DNA of 47,680 nt, from contig JAUZPJ010000002.1 in NCBI GenBank assembly GCA_030706025.1, positions 1 through 47,680 of the forward strand, read 5' to 3'. The notes beneath the pieces are model-generated. The model had not been told where the DNA came from, made no database searches, and was given only the letters and a program-made list of their open reading frames with translations. Each line of letters opens with the position of its first letter. The stretch's first letter is position 1. Below, piece by piece: positions 28,336-40,369 of the stretch. The stretch is from Bacillota bacterium. Lineage in GTDB: Bacteria; Bacillota; Desulfitobacteriia; Desulfitobacteriales; Desulfitobacteriaceae. The translations under genes were made by a program, and so were the position numbers.

Positions 28336-29538
28336 TTAACCCATGATTTTAGCAACGATACCCGATCCAACGGTACGGCCACCCTCACGAATAGCGAAAC
28401 GGAGACCATCTTCCATTGCGATTGGGGTGATTAACTCTACTTCAATCGTTACACGGTCACCAGGCATAACCATTTCAGTTCCTTCAGGAAGAGTGATAAC
28501 GCCTGTCACGTCGGTTGTGCGGAAGTAGAATTGAGGACGATAGTTGTGGAAGAAAGGAGTGTGACGTCCACCCTCTTCTTTATTTAAGATGTAAACCTCT
28601 CCAGAGAACTTTGTATGAGGCTTGATGGATCCAGTCTTAGCCAAAACTTGTCCGCGCTCGATATCTTTACGCTCAACCCCACGAAGGAGAGCACCAATGT
28701 TGTCACCAGCTTGAGCTTGATCCAAGAGCTTACGGAACATTTCTACCCCAGTAACAACCGTTTTGCGCGAAGCTGTTGTTAAACCGACGATTTCTACTTC
28801 GTCGCCAACTTTGACTTGACCACGCTCAACACGTCCTGTAGCAACAGTACCGCGTCCGGTAATGGTGAAAACGTCCTCGACAGGCATTAAGAATGGCTTG
28901 TCGGTATCCCGCTCTGGGGTTGGGATATAGCTGTCAACAGCATCCATGAGTTGCCAAATCTTACCACACCATTCGCACTCACGTTTTCCGCAACCACATT
29001 GGAGGGCTTTAAGACCTGAACCAGGAACGATGGGGATGTTATCGCCATCAAATTCATAGGAACTTAAAAGTTCACGAATTTCCATTTCTACGAGCTCCAT
29101 AAGCTCAGGATCGTCAACCATATCTGACTTATTAAGCCATACAACAATGCTAGGAACACCAACTTGGCGAGCCAAGAGGATGTGCTCACGAGTTTGAGGC
29201 ATAGGGCCGTCAGCAGCAGATACGCAGAGAATAGCACCGTCCATTTGGGCAGCACCAGTGATCATGTTTTTAACATAGTCTGCGTGACCTGGGCAGTCCA
29301 CGTGCGCATAGTGACGATTTTCTGTCTCATACTCAACGTGTGCTGTAGAAATGGTAATACCACGTTCGCGCTCTTCAGGAGCTTTATCAATTTGGTCAAA
29401 TGCTTGTGCAACTGCTCCGCCGGTTTTGGAGAGAACAAGAGTAATTGCAGCAGTTGTTGTTGTTTTACCATGGTCTACGTGACCAATGGTCCCAACGTTA
29501 ACATGTGGTTTTGTACGTTCGTATTTGGCTTTTCCCAT
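28336..29538 (-). CDS. tuf: Elongation factor Tu with four-cysteine insert
   Basis: Delivers aminoacyl-tRNA to the ribosome in the GTP form. The 400-residue protein has the G motifs GHVDHGKTT (19-27), DCPGH (81-85) and NKSD (136-139), with domains 2 and 3 complete. Between SGLKAL and the helix leading to PTPERD it carries [12 protein letters not shown], four cysteines at 181, 183, 188 and 191, where E. coli EF-Tu has a short acidic loop. The spacing suggests a metal site. I believe related Clostridia share the insert, from memory only. It follows fusA after 62 bases. Confidence 0.98.
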   Translation of the reverse strand: MGKAKYERTKPHVNVGTIGHVDHGKTTTTAAITLVLSKTGGAVAQAFDQIDKAPEERERGITISTAHVEYETENRHYAHVDCPGHADYVKNMITGAAQMDGAILCVSAADGPMPQTREHILLARQVGVPSIVVWLNKSDMVDDPELMELVEMEIRELLSSYEFDGDNIPIVPGSGLKALQCGCGKRECEWCGKIWQLMDAVDSYIPTPERDTDKPFLMPVEDVFTITGRGTVATGRVERGQVKVGDEVEIVGLTTASRKTVVTGVEMFRKLLDQAQAGDNIGALLRGVERKDIERGQVLAKTGSIKPHTKFSGEVYILNKEEGGRHTPFFHNYRPQFYFRTTDVTGVITLPEGTEMVMPGDRVTIEVELITPIAMEDGLRFAIREGGRTVGSGIVAKIMG

Positions 29539-29600
29539 GTTTTTTCACTCCTTAATTAAATAATAGTTAGTCAAGTGAGATATCGATTATCGAACCTCGC

Positions 29601-31679
29601 TTACGCCCCTTGGCGTTTGGCAATAATGCCATCCGCAATCGTTTTAGGCACTTCTTCATAATGGTCAAACTGCATCACATACACGCCACGACCTTGTGTA
29701 GCAGAACGCAAATCAGTTGAATAACCAAACATTTCAGAGAGTGGAACAAATCCACGCACTACCTGGGAATTCCCGCGCGCTTCCATTCCTTCAATCCGTC
29801 CACGACGAGAGCTAATATCACCAATGACATCACCCATATACTCCTCAGGAACTGTCACTTCAACTTTCATTACAGGTTCCATAATTGCAGGATCTGCTTT
29901 CAACGCGCCAGCCTTAAAGGCCATTGACCCAGCAATCTTGAATGCCATTTCCGAAGAGTCAACATCATGGTATGAACCATCATAAACCGTAGCACGTACG
30001 TCAAGAACTGGATATCCGGCAAGAATACCATTTTGCATAGCTTCTTCAATACCTGCACCAATCGGATTGATATATTCCCTAGGAATAACTCCCCCGACAA
30101 CTTTGTTAACAAACTCAAAGCCGCTTCCTGCTTCGAGTGGCTCAAGTTCAACCCAACAGTGTCCATATTGCCCGCGGCCACCAGACTGACGAACAAACTT
30201 TCCTTCGGATTTAACTGAACGCCGAATTGTTTCTTTATATGCAACTTGCGGACGACCCACATCGCACTGGACTTTAAATTCCCTTTGTAAACGGTCGACA
30301 ATAATTTCTAGATGAAGCTCGCCCATTCCAGCAATAATTGTCTGTCCTGTTTCTGTATCCGTATGCATTTTAAAGGTAGGGTCTTCTTCAGCCAAACGCG
30401 CGAGTGCTCCGCCCATCTTTTCTTGGTCCGCTTTCGTCTTAGGCTCGATCGCAACATCAATAACCGGCTCAGGGAAGACCATTTTCTCTAGAATAATCGG
30501 TGTCTTCTCATCACACAAGGTATCTCCTGTTGTCGTATCTTTTAAGCCGACAGCAGCTGCAATATCCCCAGAGCGAACCTCCGGAATATCTTCACGATGG
30601 TTAGCATGCATTTGAAGTATTCTTCCAATGCGCTCACGCTTACCTTTGGTTGAATTATAAACATATGATCCTGAACTCAATACTCCTGAGTAAACCCTGA
30701 AAAATGCAAGTTTACCAACGAATGGATCAGCCATAATCTTGAAGGCCAAAGCAGAGAATGCCTCGTTGTCGGAAGCTGGTCTGTGGTCTTCTGCACCTGT
30801 ATCAGGATGCACCCCTTTAATTGGAGGCACATCTAGCGGTGAAGGCATATATTCAACAACTGCATCAAGGAGGGGTTGCACTCCTTTGTTCTTAAATGCC
30901 GAACCACAGAGTACAGGAATAAACTTGTTTCCGACAACACCGCGTCGTATACCATCGCGAATTTCCTCTTCCGTAAGTTCTTCTCCTTCGAGATACTTCA
31001 TCATGAGTTCCTCGCTGGTCTCAGAGACTGCTTCGATCAGTTTCTCGCGATATTCCTTTGCCAACTCAACTAAATCATCCGGGATCGCGTTATGCTCTGC
31101 AGTCGTCCCTAAGTCATCCGTATATACAATAGCGGTCATAGTTACCAAATCCACAATTCCCTTGAAACTATCTTCAATTCCAATCGGTAATTGAAGCGGA
31201 ACAGGATTGGCTCCTAACCGATCATGAATCATGGAAACACCGCGGAAGAAATCTGCTCCCATTCGATCCATTTTATTAATAAAAGCAACTCGCGGAACTT
31301 TATATTTATCTGCCTGACGCCATACTGTTTCGGATTGAGGTTCAACTCCTCCGACCGAGCAGAACACCGCTACCGCACCATCCAGAACCCTCAGAGAGCG
31401 TTCAACTTCAACTGTGAAGTCCACGTGCCCTGGTGTGTCAATGATGTTAATACGATGCCCTCTCCATTGGCAAGTTGTCGCAGCAGATGTAATCGTGATA
31501 CCACGTTCTTGCTCTTGGACCATCCAGTCCATTGTTGCCGCGCCATCGTGAACTTCACCTATTTTATGCACACGTCCTGTGTAAAAAAGTATCCGCTCAG
31601 TTGTTGTCGTTTTTCCGGCGTCAATATGGGCCATGATCCCGATATTACGCGTATTTTCAAGAGAAAATTGCCTAGCCAC
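29601..31679 (-). CDS. fusA: Elongation factor G
   Basis: The translocase GTPase. The 692-residue protein has [27 protein letters not shown] and NKMDRMGAD for GTP binding, followed by domains II-V; domain IV shows [20 protein letters not shown]. It starts at GTG after AAAGGGGGA. It lies between rpsG and tuf as in the classical str operon. No sign of a truncated or ribosome-protection paralogue. Confidence 0.98.
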   Translation of the reverse strand: MARQFSLENTRNIGIMAHIDAGKTTTTERILFYTGRVHKIGEVHDGAATMDWMVQEQERGITITSAATTCQWRGHRINIIDTPGHVDFTVEVERSLRVLDGAVAVFCSVGGVEPQSETVWRQADKYKVPRVAFINKMDRMGADFFRGVSMIHDRLGANPVPLQLPIGIEDSFKGIVDLVTMTAIVYTDDLGTTAEHNAIPDDLVELAKEYREKLIEAVSETSEELMMKYLEGEELTEEEIRDGIRRGVVGNKFIPVLCGSAFKNKGVQPLLDAVVEYMPSPLDVPPIKGVHPDTGAEDHRPASDNEAFSALAFKIMADPFVGKLAFFRVYSGVLSSGSYVYNSTKGKRERIGRILQMHANHREDIPEVRSGDIAAAVGLKDTTTGDTLCDEKTPIILEKMVFPEPVIDVAIEPKTKADQEKMGGALARLAEEDPTFKMHTDTETGQTIIAGMGELHLEIIVDRLQREFKVQCDVGRPQVAYKETIRRSVKSEGKFVRQSGGRGQYGHCWVELEPLEAGSGFEFVNKVVGGVIPREYINPIGAGIEEAMQNGILAGYPVLDVRATVYDGSYHDVDSSEMAFKIAGSMAFKAGALKADPAIMEPVMKVEVTVPEEYMGDVIGDISSRRGRIEGMEARGNSQVVRGFVPLSEMFGYSTDLRSATQGRGVYVMQFDHYEEVPKTIADGIIAKRQGA

Positions 31680-31717
31680 ATAGAATCCCCCTTTCTGTCA
31701 AAGTATTGTGCCTCAAA

Positions 31718-32188
31718 CTACCACTTGTAATGCGCAAAAGCCTTATTAGCCTCAGCCATTTTATGCATATCTTCCTTCTTCTTGACAGAACCACCTGTAT
31801 TGTTAGAGGCATCAAGTAACTCTCCAGCAATCTTTTCTTGCATAGTCTTTTCGCCGCGCTTACGAGCTTGAGCAACAATCCAACGGAGTGCAAGAGTCGA
31901 ACGACGATCTGCACGTACTTCGATAGGCACTTGGTAATTTGCACCGCCGACACGGCGGGCTTTAACCTCTAGTACCGGCATTACGTTCTTCAACGCGTTT
32001 CCGAACACTTCAAGAGGATCCTTACCCACTTTTTCTTGGATCATATTAAATGCGCTATAGCAAATTGCCTCTGCCGTTCCCTTTTTGCCATCAAGCATAA
32101 TTTGATTGATAAACTTTGTTACAGTCTGATTCTTATAAATAGGATCGGGCAGAACATCGCGTTTCCCAATATAACCTTTACGAGGCAT
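31718..32188 (-). CDS. rpsG: 30S ribosomal protein S7
   Basis: A 156-residue head-assembly protein contacting tRNA in the E site. [27 protein letters not shown] and the C-terminal [21 protein letters not shown] are characteristic. In E. coli S7 represses its own operon, but no such structure is obvious in the 84-base gap upstream. GGAGGG precedes the ATG. Confidence 0.98.
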   Translation of the reverse strand: MPRKGYIGKRDVLPDPIYKNQTVTKFINQIMLDGKKGTAEAICYSAFNMIQEKVGKDPLEVFGNALKNVMPVLEVKARRVGGANYQVPIEVRADRRSTLALRWIVAQARKRGEKTMQEKIAGELLDASNNTGGSVKKKEDMHKMAEANKAFAHYKW

Positions 32189-32272
32189 TAATTTCCCTCC
32201 TTTTCTACGGATTCATGTATTTCCCCTATTGAAAATGGACCTAGTTTCCATTCTTTCTAAAATCGCGTTATA

Positions 32273-32692
32273 TTAAACCTTTTTAGGACGTTTTGCACCA
32301 TATTTAGAGCGTCCTTGCGAGCGTTTTTGAACAGCAGTCGTGTCCAATGCACCACGAATTACGTGATAACGTACCCCTGGCAAGTCTTTAATACGACCAC
32401 CACGGATTAGGACGACGGAGTGTTCTTGCAAGTTGTGTCCGATTCCGGGGATATAAGCGGTTACTTCAAGTGAATTGCTAAGGCGAACACGAGCAACCTT
32501 CCGAAGTGCGGAGTTAGGCTTTTTCGGAGTAGTGGTGTATACCCTTATGCAAACTCCACGTTTTTGTGAGGACCCTCCTGAAGGATATTGCTTACGTTGA
32601 AGGGAGTTATAACCCCACTGTAAAGCTGGAGCAGTCGATTTCTTTTCGGCTGAGGCACGACCTTTACGAATGAGCTGGTTAATCGTCGGCAT
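32273..32692 (-). CDS. rpsL: 30S ribosomal protein S12
   Basis: A 139-residue decoding-centre protein. [18 protein letters not shown], the conserved [22 protein letters not shown] loop and [21 protein letters not shown] are present. The PKKPNS lysines and the GRIKDLPG loop, where streptomycin-resistance changes occur, look wild type. Length agrees with Firmicutes S12. It follows the L7Ae-like gene. Confidence 0.98.
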   Translation of the reverse strand: MPTINQLIRKGRASAEKKSTAPALQWGYNSLQRKQYPSGGSSQKRGVCIRVYTTTPKKPNSALRKVARVRLSNSLEVTAYIPGIGHNLQEHSVVLIRGGRIKDLPGVRYHVIRGALDTTAVQKRSQGRSKYGAKRPKKV

Positions 32693-32801
32693 GTCTCCAC
32701 CTCCTTTCTAATCAAATACAATATACAAGGAATTGCTTGCCGCAGCATATGACAAGCAATTCCAAAACCTGCAATATGGTTCAATCAAGGCTAATAAGTC
32801 A

Positions 32802-33053
32802 CTATTCTTCCAATATAGCAGCTACTGCAGTGCCTACTTCGATTCCACATGCCTTACCTAGGTCTTTCATTGTAGGAACTTCAATTCGCTCAACGTGATG
32901 CGTAGTACACCAATCCAGAATAGGACGAAGAATATGTTTTTCTGCATCATTTGCAATAAACACTCGTCGTACGATTCCCTTTTCCATGGCGCGTTGAGTT
33001 TGCTTTAGCCCAACCGTCTTCTTTTTGGCATGTTTAAAGGTTTCATCAAGCAT
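32802..33053 (-). CDS. L7Ae-like K-turn RNA-binding protein (YbxF type)
   Basis: An 83-residue L7Ae/L30e-fold protein similar to Bacillus YbxF (RplGB), which binds kink-turn RNA. KTVGLKQTQRAMEKGIVRRVFIANDAE and PTMKDLGKACGIEVGTAVAAIL match the family. I start at the ATG at 33053; a TTG one codon earlier fits the GGAGG spacing equally well. Its place between rpoC and rpsL is the standard Firmicutes location. Ribosome association is known for the family; a precise role is not. Confidence 0.93.
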   Translation of the reverse strand: MLDETFKHAKKKTVGLKQTQRAMEKGIVRRVFIANDAEKHILRPILDWCTTHHVERIEVPTMKDLGKACGIEVGTAVAAILEE

Positions 33054-33134
33054 CAAAATGCTTTCCTCCCCAATCACACTATAGTAGTTTAGCATTTGAG
33101 TTCTAGTGTGTCAATAATCTCGGCTAAATTGTCG

Positions 33135-36100
33135 TTAATTTGCCTCCAGGGTCTTAATTGTGCGATATCTTGCCATACCCGTTCCTGCGGGGATCAATTT
33201 ACCGATAATCACGTTTTCCTTTAACCCCAGCAATGGATCGACTTTTCCCTTAATGGCTGCTTCTGTCAGCACACGTGTTGTCTCTTGAAATGATGCCGCT
33301 GAAAGGAAGGAATCTGTGGCCAACGAAGCCTTTGTGATCCCTAATAACACAGGGTGGGCAACTGCTGGTTCTCCACCTCCGGCTATCGCTTGAGCATTCT
33401 CATCTTGGAAGTCAAAGACATCAATCAAACCACCTGGCAGCAATCTGGTGTCGCCAGCATCATCAACTTTTACTTTGCGGAGCATCTGCCGAACCATAAC
33501 TTCAATATGCTTATCGTTGATATCCACCCCTTGAAGGCGATAGACACGTTGGACCTCTCCTAAAAGGTAAACCTGAACCCCACGTTGGCCTTTGACTTTT
33601 AGCATATCATGCGGATTAATGCTACCTTCAGTTAACACATCCCCGGCTTCAACGAACTGTCCTTCTTTTACACTAAGCCGCGAACCGTAAGGAATACTAT
33701 AGATAATATGCTCCTCATTTTCCGTCAAAAGATCGACTTCCCGCCGCCCCTTAACTTCAGTGATCGATACCTTTCCATTAGCTTCCGTGATAATTGCTTG
33801 CCCCTTCGGTTTACGTGCTTCAAAAAGCTCCTCGACACGTGGAAGACCCTGTGTAATGTCATCCCCCGCAACACCACCGGTATGGAATGTACGCATGGTT
33901 AGCTGGGTACCAGGTTCACCGATAGACTGAGCAGCAATAATTCCAACTGCTTCTCCCATTTCAACTGGTCTGCCAGTTGCCAGATTTCGCCCATAGCATT
34001 TCTTACATACCCCATAACGCGAGGTACAAGTAAGAACTGAACGAATGATCGCTGAATCATAGACCTTAGCAATATGGCTGGCCTTCTCTTCAGTTATCTC
34101 ATAATCCGGCGATGCTAACAGTTCCCCTGTCTCTGGATCATGAAGTTCTTCCAGCACAAAACGACCAACGAGGCGATCCACCAAAGGCTCAATAATTTCA
34201 GGACCGTCTTTAATATCTTCTACCATGATGCCTGCTCTAGTTCCGCAATCTTCTTCACGTACGATTACGTCTTGGGAGACATCTACTAAACGACGTGTCA
34301 GATATCCAGAGTCAGCGGTTCTTAAGGCAGTATCCGCAAGTCCTTTCCTCGCACCGTGTGAAGAAATGAAATATTCCAAAACGGTAAGACCTTCCCGGAA
34401 ATTCGCCTTAATAGGCAACTCAATAGTCCGTCCGGACGGGTCTGCCATAAGTCCCCGCATTCCAGCCAATTGCCTTAGCTGTTGAATATTACCACGGGCA
34501 CCCGACGTCGCCATCATGTATACTGGGTTAAACTGATTGAGAGAATCCATCAAGGACTGAGTCACCGTTTTAGTGGCTTTGTCCCAAGTGCCAATAACAA
34601 GGTTATAGCGCTCTTCATCCGTAATTAGACCTCGTCTGAACTGTTGCTCAGTTTTGGCAACTGCAGCGTCAGCATCCGAGAGAATCTGAGTTTTCGCTTC
34701 TGGTACTGTTATATCCGTCAAACCAACGGTCATTCCTGCCCGTGTTGAAAATTTGAACCCTTGACTTTTTAGACCATCCAACAATTTAGCCGTTGCTGCA
34801 TAACCACAAATGCGATACGTTTTAGCAACAATATCTCCAAGACCTTTTTTGCCTACAACTTCATTGAAATAACCAATTTCGGGTGGAATTACAGAGTTGA
34901 AAATCAAACGGCCTACGGTCGTTTCCAAGAGTTCACCGTTTCGGAGCACCTTGATACTGGCTTGTAAATGTACCTCTTTAGTATCATAGGCTAAAACAGC
35001 CTCATCATAGTCCTTAAATATCTTGCCTTCTCCAAAAGCCCCTGGGCGATCCATGGTTAAGTAATAGGATCCCAAAACCATATCCTGAGTTGGCGTTTGC
35101 ACTGGCCGTCCGTCTTTAGGATTCAGGATATTATGTGACGCTAACATTAACAATCTCGCTTCCGACTGAGCTTCGGCAGACAAAGGAACGTGAACAGCCA
35201 TTTGGTCCCCATCGAAGTCAGCGTTATAAGCTGTACAAACTAAGGGATGGATTTGTAAAGCACGACCTTCTACTAAAATCGGCTCAAAGGCCTGAATTCC
35301 CAAACGATGGAGAGTTGGTGCCCGGTTCAGCAGGACAGGATGATCCATAATAACTTCTTCGAGAACATCCCATACTTCAGGACGAACCCGTTCAACCATT
35401 CGCTTAGCACTTTTAATATTGTGAGCATGACCTTCATTAACCAGTTTCTTCATTACGAACGGCTTAAACAGTTCCAAGGCCATTTCCTTTGGCAGCCCAC
35501 ACTGATGAAGATTGAGATTAGGTCCTACTACAATAACAGAACGACCGGAATAATCGACCCGCTTACCCAAAAGATTCTGTCTAAAGCGTCCTTGTTTTCC
35601 CTTGAGCATATCACTAAGAGACTTGAGAGGACGATTTCCAGGACCTGTCACTGGACGACCTCGACGACCATTATCAATCAAGGCGTCGACCGCCTCTTGG
35701 AGCATCCGTTTCTCATTACGCACAATGATGTCTGGAGCACCAAGATCTAAAAGACGCTTCAAGCGGTTATTTCGATTAATTACCCGGCGATAAAGATCAT
35801 TTAGATCAGAAGTAGCAAACCGACCTCCATCCAGTTGGACCATGGGGCGTAATTCCGGTGGAATTACGGGAACAACATCCATAATCATCCATTCCGGACG
35901 GTTTCCTGAACTTTCAAAAGCCTCTACAACCTCGAGACGGCGAATAGCCCGTATTTTTCGTTGTCCAGATACTTCTTTTAGCTCAGCTCGGAGTTCGTCA
36001 TTGAGTTTTTCTAGGTCCATCTCCTCAAGCAAGAGTTTTACTGCCTCTGCGCCCATGCTGGCCTGAAAACGATTTCCGTATTTATCACGGTACTCGCGAT

Positions 36101-36563
36101 ATTCAGTTTCAGTCAAAAGTTGCTTTTTCATTAAGGAAGTATCGCCAGCATCAGTAACAATATAGGAGACAAAATATAAAACCTTTTCTAAAGCCCGAGG
36201 AGACATGTCCAAGAGCAAGCCCATTCGGCTAGGAATTCCTTTAAAATACCAAATATGAGACACTGGTGCTGCGAGTACAATATGACCCATTCGCTCACGC
36301 CGAACTTTAGAACGCGTCACCTCTACCCCACAACGATCGCAGACAATTCCCTTATATCGTACACGTTTATATTTTCCGCAGTGGCATTCCCAATCTCGAG
36401 TTGGACCAAAAATCTTTTCACAAAATAAACCTTCCCGTTCCGGCTTTAAGGTCCTGTAGTTAATTGTCTCAGGTTTCTTAACTTCTCCAAACGACCACTC
36501 ACGTATCATATCCGGAGAAGCTAATCCAATGCGCATGCGGTCGAAGTTATTGACGTCTAGCAA
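33135..36563 (-). CDS. rpoC: DNA-directed RNA polymerase subunit beta'
   Basis: The catalytic subunit half that holds the active-site magnesium. The 1142-residue protein has the N-terminal zinc finger ([20 protein letters not shown], about 60-80), the catalytic [13 protein letters not shown], the bridge-helix/trigger-loop region ([11 protein letters not shown]), and a second cysteine cluster, [14 protein letters not shown]. It starts at TTG (36563) after GGAG. It is about 57 residues shorter than Bacillus subtilis RpoC. It follows rpoB after 27 bases. Confidence 0.98.
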   Translation of the reverse strand: MLDVNNFDRMRIGLASPDMIREWSFGEVKKPETINYRTLKPEREGLFCEKIFGPTRDWECHCGKYKRVRYKGIVCDRCGVEVTRSKVRRERMGHIVLAAPVSHIWYFKGIPSRMGLLLDMSPRALEKVLYFVSYIVTDAGDTSLMKKQLLTETEYREYRDKYGNRFQASMGAEAVKLLLEEMDLEKLNDELRAELKEVSGQRKIRAIRRLEVVEAFESSGNRPEWMIMDVVPVIPPELRPMVQLDGGRFATSDLNDLYRRVINRNNRLKRLLDLGAPDIIVRNEKRMLQEAVDALIDNGRRGRPVTGPGNRPLKSLSDMLKGKQGRFRQNLLGKRVDYSGRSVIVVGPNLNLHQCGLPKEMALELFKPFVMKKLVNEGHAHNIKSAKRMVERVRPEVWDVLEEVIMDHPVLLNRAPTLHRLGIQAFEPILVEGRALQIHPLVCTAYNADFDGDQMAVHVPLSAEAQSEARLLMLASHNILNPKDGRPVQTPTQDMVLGSYYLTMDRPGAFGEGKIFKDYDEAVLAYDTKEVHLQASIKVLRNGELLETTVGRLIFNSVIPPEIGYFNEVVGKKGLGDIVAKTYRICGYAATAKLLDGLKSQGFKFSTRAGMTVGLTDITVPEAKTQILSDADAAVAKTEQQFRRGLITDEERYNLVIGTWDKATKTVTQSLMDSLNQFNPVYMMATSGARGNIQQLRQLAGMRGLMADPSGRTIELPIKANFREGLTVLEYFISSHGARKGLADTALRTADSGYLTRRLVDVSQDVIVREEDCGTRAGIMVEDIKDGPEIIEPLVDRLVGRFVLEELHDPETGELLASPDYEITEEKASHIAKVYDSAIIRSVLTCTSRYGVCKKCYGRNLATGRPVEMGEAVGIIAAQSIGEPGTQLTMRTFHTGGVAGDDITQGLPRVEELFEARKPKGQAIITEANGKVSITEVKGRREVDLLTENEEHIIYSIPYGSRLSVKEGQFVEAGDVLTEGSINPHDMLKVKGQRGVQVYLLGEVQRVYRLQGVDINDKHIEVMVRQMLRKVKVDDAGDTRLLPGGLIDVFDFQDENAQAIAGGGEPAVAHPVLLGITKASLATDSFLSAASFQETTRVLTEAAIKGKVDPLLGLKENVIIGKLIPAGTGMARYRTIKTLEAN

Positions 36564-36590
36564 TCCTTATCGCTCCTTTCGCCCGGGGGA

Positions 36591-39500
36591 CTATTTAAGA
36601 TCGCCAAGATCCATATCTTCTTCCTCAAGGACTTCCTCATTTAGTTCATCGAGCGGATCTTCTTCGTCGATTATGAGTTCCTCGTCGTCCTTATCGTCTT
36701 TATCGTCCATATGAACGCGAGTCGTCGGAGGCGGAAGTTCTTCGTGCATATCAATGCCCAGTTCTTTGGCAGTTTCTGTGATATCCTCGTCAGTATCATG
36801 AATCTCAATTTCCTGATCATCAGCTGACAAGACTCTGACATCTAGTCCAAGGCTCTGCATTTCTTTAATCAGTACTTTAAAGGATTCGGGGATTCCAGGT
36901 TCCGGAATATTTTCGCCTTTGACGATCGCTTCGTATGTCTTCACGCGGCCAACAACATCGTCGGATTTTACCGTGAGAATTTCTTGCAACGTATAAGCAG
37001 CACCATAAGCTTCCAAAGCCCAAACTTCCATTTCCCCAAAACGCTGTCCCCCAAATTGTGCCTTACCACCTAAGGGCTGCTGGGTCACAAGCGAGTATGG
37101 TCCCGTGGAACGAGCATGAATCTTATCGTCAACTAAATGGTGAAGTTTAAGCACATACATATAACCAACTGTAATCTTAGCGTCAAAGGGCTCTCCAGTA
37201 CGTCCGTCATACAGCACAGTCTTCCCGTCGCGAGGACGTCCAGCCTTTTCCAAGGTCTCAAAAATATCGCTTTCTGTTGCTCCATCGAAAACTGGCGTTG
37301 CGACGCGAATCCCTAAGCTCTTCGCGGCCCATCCTAAGTGAGTCTCCAAAACTTGACCGATATTCATCCGAGAAGGAACACCTAAAGGATTGAGAACAAT
37401 TTCAATGGGCGTGCCATCGGGCATAAAAGGCATATCTTCTTGACGCATAATGCGGGAAATAACCCCTTTGTTTCCATGGCGGCCGGCCACTTTGTCACCG
37501 ACGGAGATTTTCCGTTTTTGAGCAATGTAGACACGTACAAGTTCATTGACCCCCGGAGATAATTCATCCCCATTTTCGCGAGTGAATACTTTTACATCTA
37601 CAATTTTACCTGCTTCTCCATGAGGCACGCGCAATGAGGTATCCCTCACCTCACGTGCCTTCTCTCCGAAGATAGCACGCAAGAGGCGCTCTTCAGCCGT
37701 TAGTTCGGTCTCACCCTTGGGAGTGACTTTACCGACTAATATATCGCCGGGCCGAACTTCCGCACCGATTCGGATAATACCACGCTCATCAAGATCCTTT
37801 AAGACATCTTCTCCCACATTGGGAATGTCACGGGTAATTTCCTCCGGTCCAAGCTTTGTGTCACGGGCATCCGATTCATACTCTTCAATATGAATGGACG
37901 TATAATAATCCTCTCGGATTAGTTTTTCATTAATGAGAATAGCATCCTCATAGTTATACCCTTCCCAAGTCATGAAAGCCACTAGGACATTATGTCCCAA
38001 AGCAAGCTCCCCATGATCGGTAGAAGGTCCATCAGCAACAATCTGGCTAGCTTCGACTCGCTCACCTTTCATGACAATCGGTCTTTGGTTAATACACGTA
38101 CCCTGGTTAGAACGCAGATATTTTAGTAGTTTATGTTTCTCAGTGGTTCCATCGTCATGTCGCACGATGATTTCGTCCGCTGTTGCTCTTTCGACTACAC
38201 CAGCTTGTTTAGTAACTGCACAAACACCAGAATCCTTTGCTGCTTTATATTCCATCCCGGTCCCAACATAGGGGGAATCTGTTCGCAAAAGGGGTACGGC
38301 TTGCCGCTGCATGTTAGAGCCCATCAAAGCCCTGTTCGCATCGTCGTGTTCTAGGAAGGGAATAAGGGCAGTGGCAATCGATACCATTTGTTTAGGAGAA
38401 ACGTCCATGTAATCAACTTGACTCGGTGATACATGCACAAAATCCGGACCATGACGTCCATCAATTTTCTCCCCTAAAAACTTTCCGGTCTCGTCAAGGG
38501 GGGCATTAGCCTGACCGACAACATATCGTTCCTCTTCGTCAGCGGTTAAGTAGTGAATCTCATCTGTAACTCGACCATTCTCTTTATCCACTCTACGGTA
38601 TGGTGCTTCAATAAAGCCATAAGGGTTAATGCGTCCAAACGTCGCTAAAGAACCAATCAAACCAATGTTCGGACCTTCAGGAGTCTCTACCGGACACATT
38701 CTCCCATAGTGGGAAAAGTGAACGTCACGCACTTCAAACCCTGCGCGCTCCCTGCTCAATCCTCCCGGTCCTAATGCGCTTAGACGTCGTTTATGTGTTA
38801 ACTCAGCCAAGGGATTTGTTTGATCCATAAACTGTGATAACTGACTGCTGCCAAAAAACTCCTTGATTGCAGCTACGACAGGCCGGATATTAATTAAGAC
38901 CTGAGGCGTAATCACTTCAACGTCTTGAATTGTCATCCGTTCGCGGACAACACGTTCCATTCGCGACAAACCTATACGGAACTGATTCTGAAGAAGTTCT
39001 CCCACCGAGCGAAGTCGTCGATTTCCTAGATGATCGATATCATCCCTATGCCCTTCGCCTTCCATCAAGGCAAGCATCCGTCTAACGCTAGCTATAATAT
39101 CTCCGCGGGTCAAATGTCGAACCTCCATCGGAGGCAAATCGTCAGCATTTTGGTAGTCTTTTAGTTTTTTATTCAGTTTATACCGTCCAACTTTGGCAAG
39201 ATCGTAGCGTTTAGCATCGAAGAATAGCGCTTCCAACAATGAGCGCGCACTATCGACAGTCGGAGGTTCTCCAGGCCTTAGCCTTTTATAAATCTCCACT
39301 AACGCTTCCTCAGTAGATTCTGAATTGTCTCTCTCTAGAGTTGCGCGGATAAATTCGTTATCATTGAACAACTCAAGAATCTGACCGTTACTAGCATATC
39401 CTAAGGCACGAATTAAAACAGTACCGGGTAATTTTCGAGTACGATCAACTCGGACAAAAATATTATCGTTAATATCTGTTTCAAATTCTAACCAAGCTCC

Positions 39501-39992
39501 ACGATTTGGGATAACTGTTGCACCATAGAGTTTCTTGCCGCTTGGATCGATCTGTTCTGCATAATACACCCCGGGCGAGCGTACAAGTTGGCTTACAATA
39601 ACACGTTCAGCACCATTAATAATGAACGTACCTTTGTCTGTCATCAACGGGAAATCTCCCATAAAGACTTCCTGTTCTTTGACCTCTCCTGTTTCCTTGT
39701 TGATCAGGCGAACCTTTACGCGCAGCGGCGCAGCAAAGGTTACATCACGTTCTTTACACTCCTCAACCTGATATTTAGCTTCTCCTAAGCTATAGTCAAT
39801 AAATTCCAGAACAAGATTGCCTGTGAAGTCTTGAATCGGCGAGATATCGCGAAACATATCTCGTAGCCCTTCATCAAGAAACCATCGATAGGAGTTTTGC
39901 TGAATTTCGATCAAATTTGGCATGTCGAGGACTTCTCGAATTCTGGAGTAGCTCCAGCGCTCCCGTCTCCCAACCTTTACAGGATAGAACAT
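36591..39992 (-). CDS. rpoB: DNA-directed RNA polymerase subunit beta
   Basis: Forms the other half of the RNA polymerase active centre. The 1133-residue protein has the rifampicin-binding segment [31 protein letters not shown] without obvious resistance changes, and the C-terminal [17 protein letters not shown] and [23 protein letters not shown]. The tail (about 1090-1133) is strikingly acidic: [25 protein letters not shown] in part, as in other Firmicutes. GAGGGGTG precedes the ATG. A 377-base leader separates it from rplL and contains its own promoter. Confidence 0.98.
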   Translation of the reverse strand: MFYPVKVGRRERWSYSRIREVLDMPNLIEIQQNSYRWFLDEGLRDMFRDISPIQDFTGNLVLEFIDYSLGEAKYQVEECKERDVTFAAPLRVKVRLINKETGEVKEQEVFMGDFPLMTDKGTFIINGAERVIVSQLVRSPGVYYAEQIDPSGKKLYGATVIPNRGAWLEFETDINDNIFVRVDRTRKLPGTVLIRALGYASNGQILELFNDNEFIRATLERDNSESTEEALVEIYKRLRPGEPPTVDSARSLLEALFFDAKRYDLAKVGRYKLNKKLKDYQNADDLPPMEVRHLTRGDIIASVRRMLALMEGEGHRDDIDHLGNRRLRSVGELLQNQFRIGLSRMERVVRERMTIQDVEVITPQVLINIRPVVAAIKEFFGSSQLSQFMDQTNPLAELTHKRRLSALGPGGLSRERAGFEVRDVHFSHYGRMCPVETPEGPNIGLIGSLATFGRINPYGFIEAPYRRVDKENGRVTDEIHYLTADEEERYVVGQANAPLDETGKFLGEKIDGRHGPDFVHVSPSQVDYMDVSPKQMVSIATALIPFLEHDDANRALMGSNMQRQAVPLLRTDSPYVGTGMEYKAAKDSGVCAVTKQAGVVERATADEIIVRHDDGTTEKHKLLKYLRSNQGTCINQRPIVMKGERVEASQIVADGPSTDHGELALGHNVLVAFMTWEGYNYEDAILINEKLIREDYYTSIHIEEYESDARDTKLGPEEITRDIPNVGEDVLKDLDERGIIRIGAEVRPGDILVGKVTPKGETELTAEERLLRAIFGEKAREVRDTSLRVPHGEAGKIVDVKVFTRENGDELSPGVNELVRVYIAQKRKISVGDKVAGRHGNKGVISRIMRQEDMPFMPDGTPIEIVLNPLGVPSRMNIGQVLETHLGWAAKSLGIRVATPVFDGATESDIFETLEKAGRPRDGKTVLYDGRTGEPFDAKITVGYMYVLKLHHLVDDKIHARSTGPYSLVTQQPLGGKAQFGGQRFGEMEVWALEAYGAAYTLQEILTVKSDDVVGRVKTYEAIVKGENIPEPGIPESFKVLIKEMQSLGLDVRVLSADDQEIEIHDTDEDITETAKELGIDMHEELPPPTTRVHMDDKDDKDDEELIIDEEDPLDELNEEVLEEEDMDLGDLK

Positions 39993-40030
39993 TTGCGTTT
40001 CACCCCTCAGTGTGGTTTCCTCTTCTTGAG

Positions 40031-40044
40031 GTCAATATATTGAC
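40031..40044. promoter_or_regulatory. Perfect 14-bp palindrome before rpoB
   Basis: GTCAATATATTGAC lies about 40 bases upstream of the rpoB start codon. It could be an operator or a small mRNA hairpin; nothing in the window identifies a binding protein. Confidence 0.4.
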
Positions 40045-40048
40045 ATAT

Positions 40049-40091
40049 ACAGCCAAAAGCAAGGCCTTTTAAAAAAACCTCGCTTTACTGT
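40049..40091 (-). promoter_or_regulatory. Hairpin with T-rich loop in the rpoB leader
   Basis: On the minus strand ACAG and AAAGCGAGG pair with CCTTGCTTT and CTGT, enclosing a loop that starts with seven T. This is not a classical terminator, because the T run is inside the loop. It may be an attenuation or pausing element. Confidence 0.45.
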
Positions 40092-40099
40092 CTATGGTG

Positions 40100-40120
40100 T
40101 TATCTTTGCTGAAAATTCAA
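40100..40120 (-). CDS. Possible leader peptide upstream of rpoB
   Basis: A six-codon frame on the minus strand, TTG AAT TTT CAG CAA AGA TAA, has AAGGAG eight bases before it. It lies inside the transcribed rpoB leader and just before the T-loop hairpin. It could couple ribosome position to folding of that hairpin. So short a frame may arise by chance. Confidence 0.25.
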   Translation of the reverse strand: MNFQQR

Positions 40121-40215
40121 AATTGTTTCTCCTTATAGTACAATGCTTACAAATTATTACCATAGCATGGGCATATTAAGTAATAAATTCCAGTTATGTA
40201 TGGTAACATTTATAA

Positions 40216-40244
40216 AGTATAACAAAATCAAAATACGTTGTCAA
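40216..40244 (-). promoter_or_regulatory. rpoB promoter
   Basis: TTGACA, 17 bases, TATACT on the minus strand; perfect -35, five of six at -10. The predicted start near 40209 gives a leader of about 217 bases. Confidence 0.8.
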
Positions 40245-40323
40245 GTAATACTTTTCGTATTGCTTTCCAAATTGTTGTGACATAATTTTGTCCTGATCGT
40301 GTATTTTGTTTCTATCATAATTA

Positions 40324-40355
40324 AAGAAGGTACCCCCACGAGGGAGTACCTTCTT
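40324..40355 (-). terminator. Hairpin after rplL (attenuator-type terminator)
   Basis: AAGAAGGTAC and GTACCTTCTT form a 10-bp stem, extended by TCCC/GGGG, 15 bases after the rplL stop. The tail TTTAATTAT is only moderately T-rich, consistent with partial read-through, as known between rplL and rpoB in other bacteria. Confidence 0.7.
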
Positions 40356-40369
40356 GGTTTTTCCAGCTA

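Larger units (their letters stand above)
39993..40369 (-). promoter_or_regulatory. rplL-rpoB intergenic region (377 bases)
   Basis: The longest gene-free stretch. From rplL onwards it holds a hairpin (40324-40355), a promoter (40216-40244), an inverted repeat TTACCATA/TATGGTAA about 30 bases apart just downstream, a six-codon reading frame, a T-loop hairpin, a 14-bp palindrome, and the rpoB ribosome binding site. It is AT-rich. The arrangement implies that rpoB-rpoC transcription is controlled partly apart from rplJ-rplL. Confidence 0.75.

Noticed and set aside
30739-31730. Plus-strand ORFs of 151 and 168 residues opposite fusA
   Set aside because: Low-complexity, Ser-rich shadows of EF-G codons with no ribosome binding site or family resemblance.
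35307-35750. 147-residue plus-strand ORF opposite rpoC
   Set aside because: Shadow frame of highly conserved beta' sequence.
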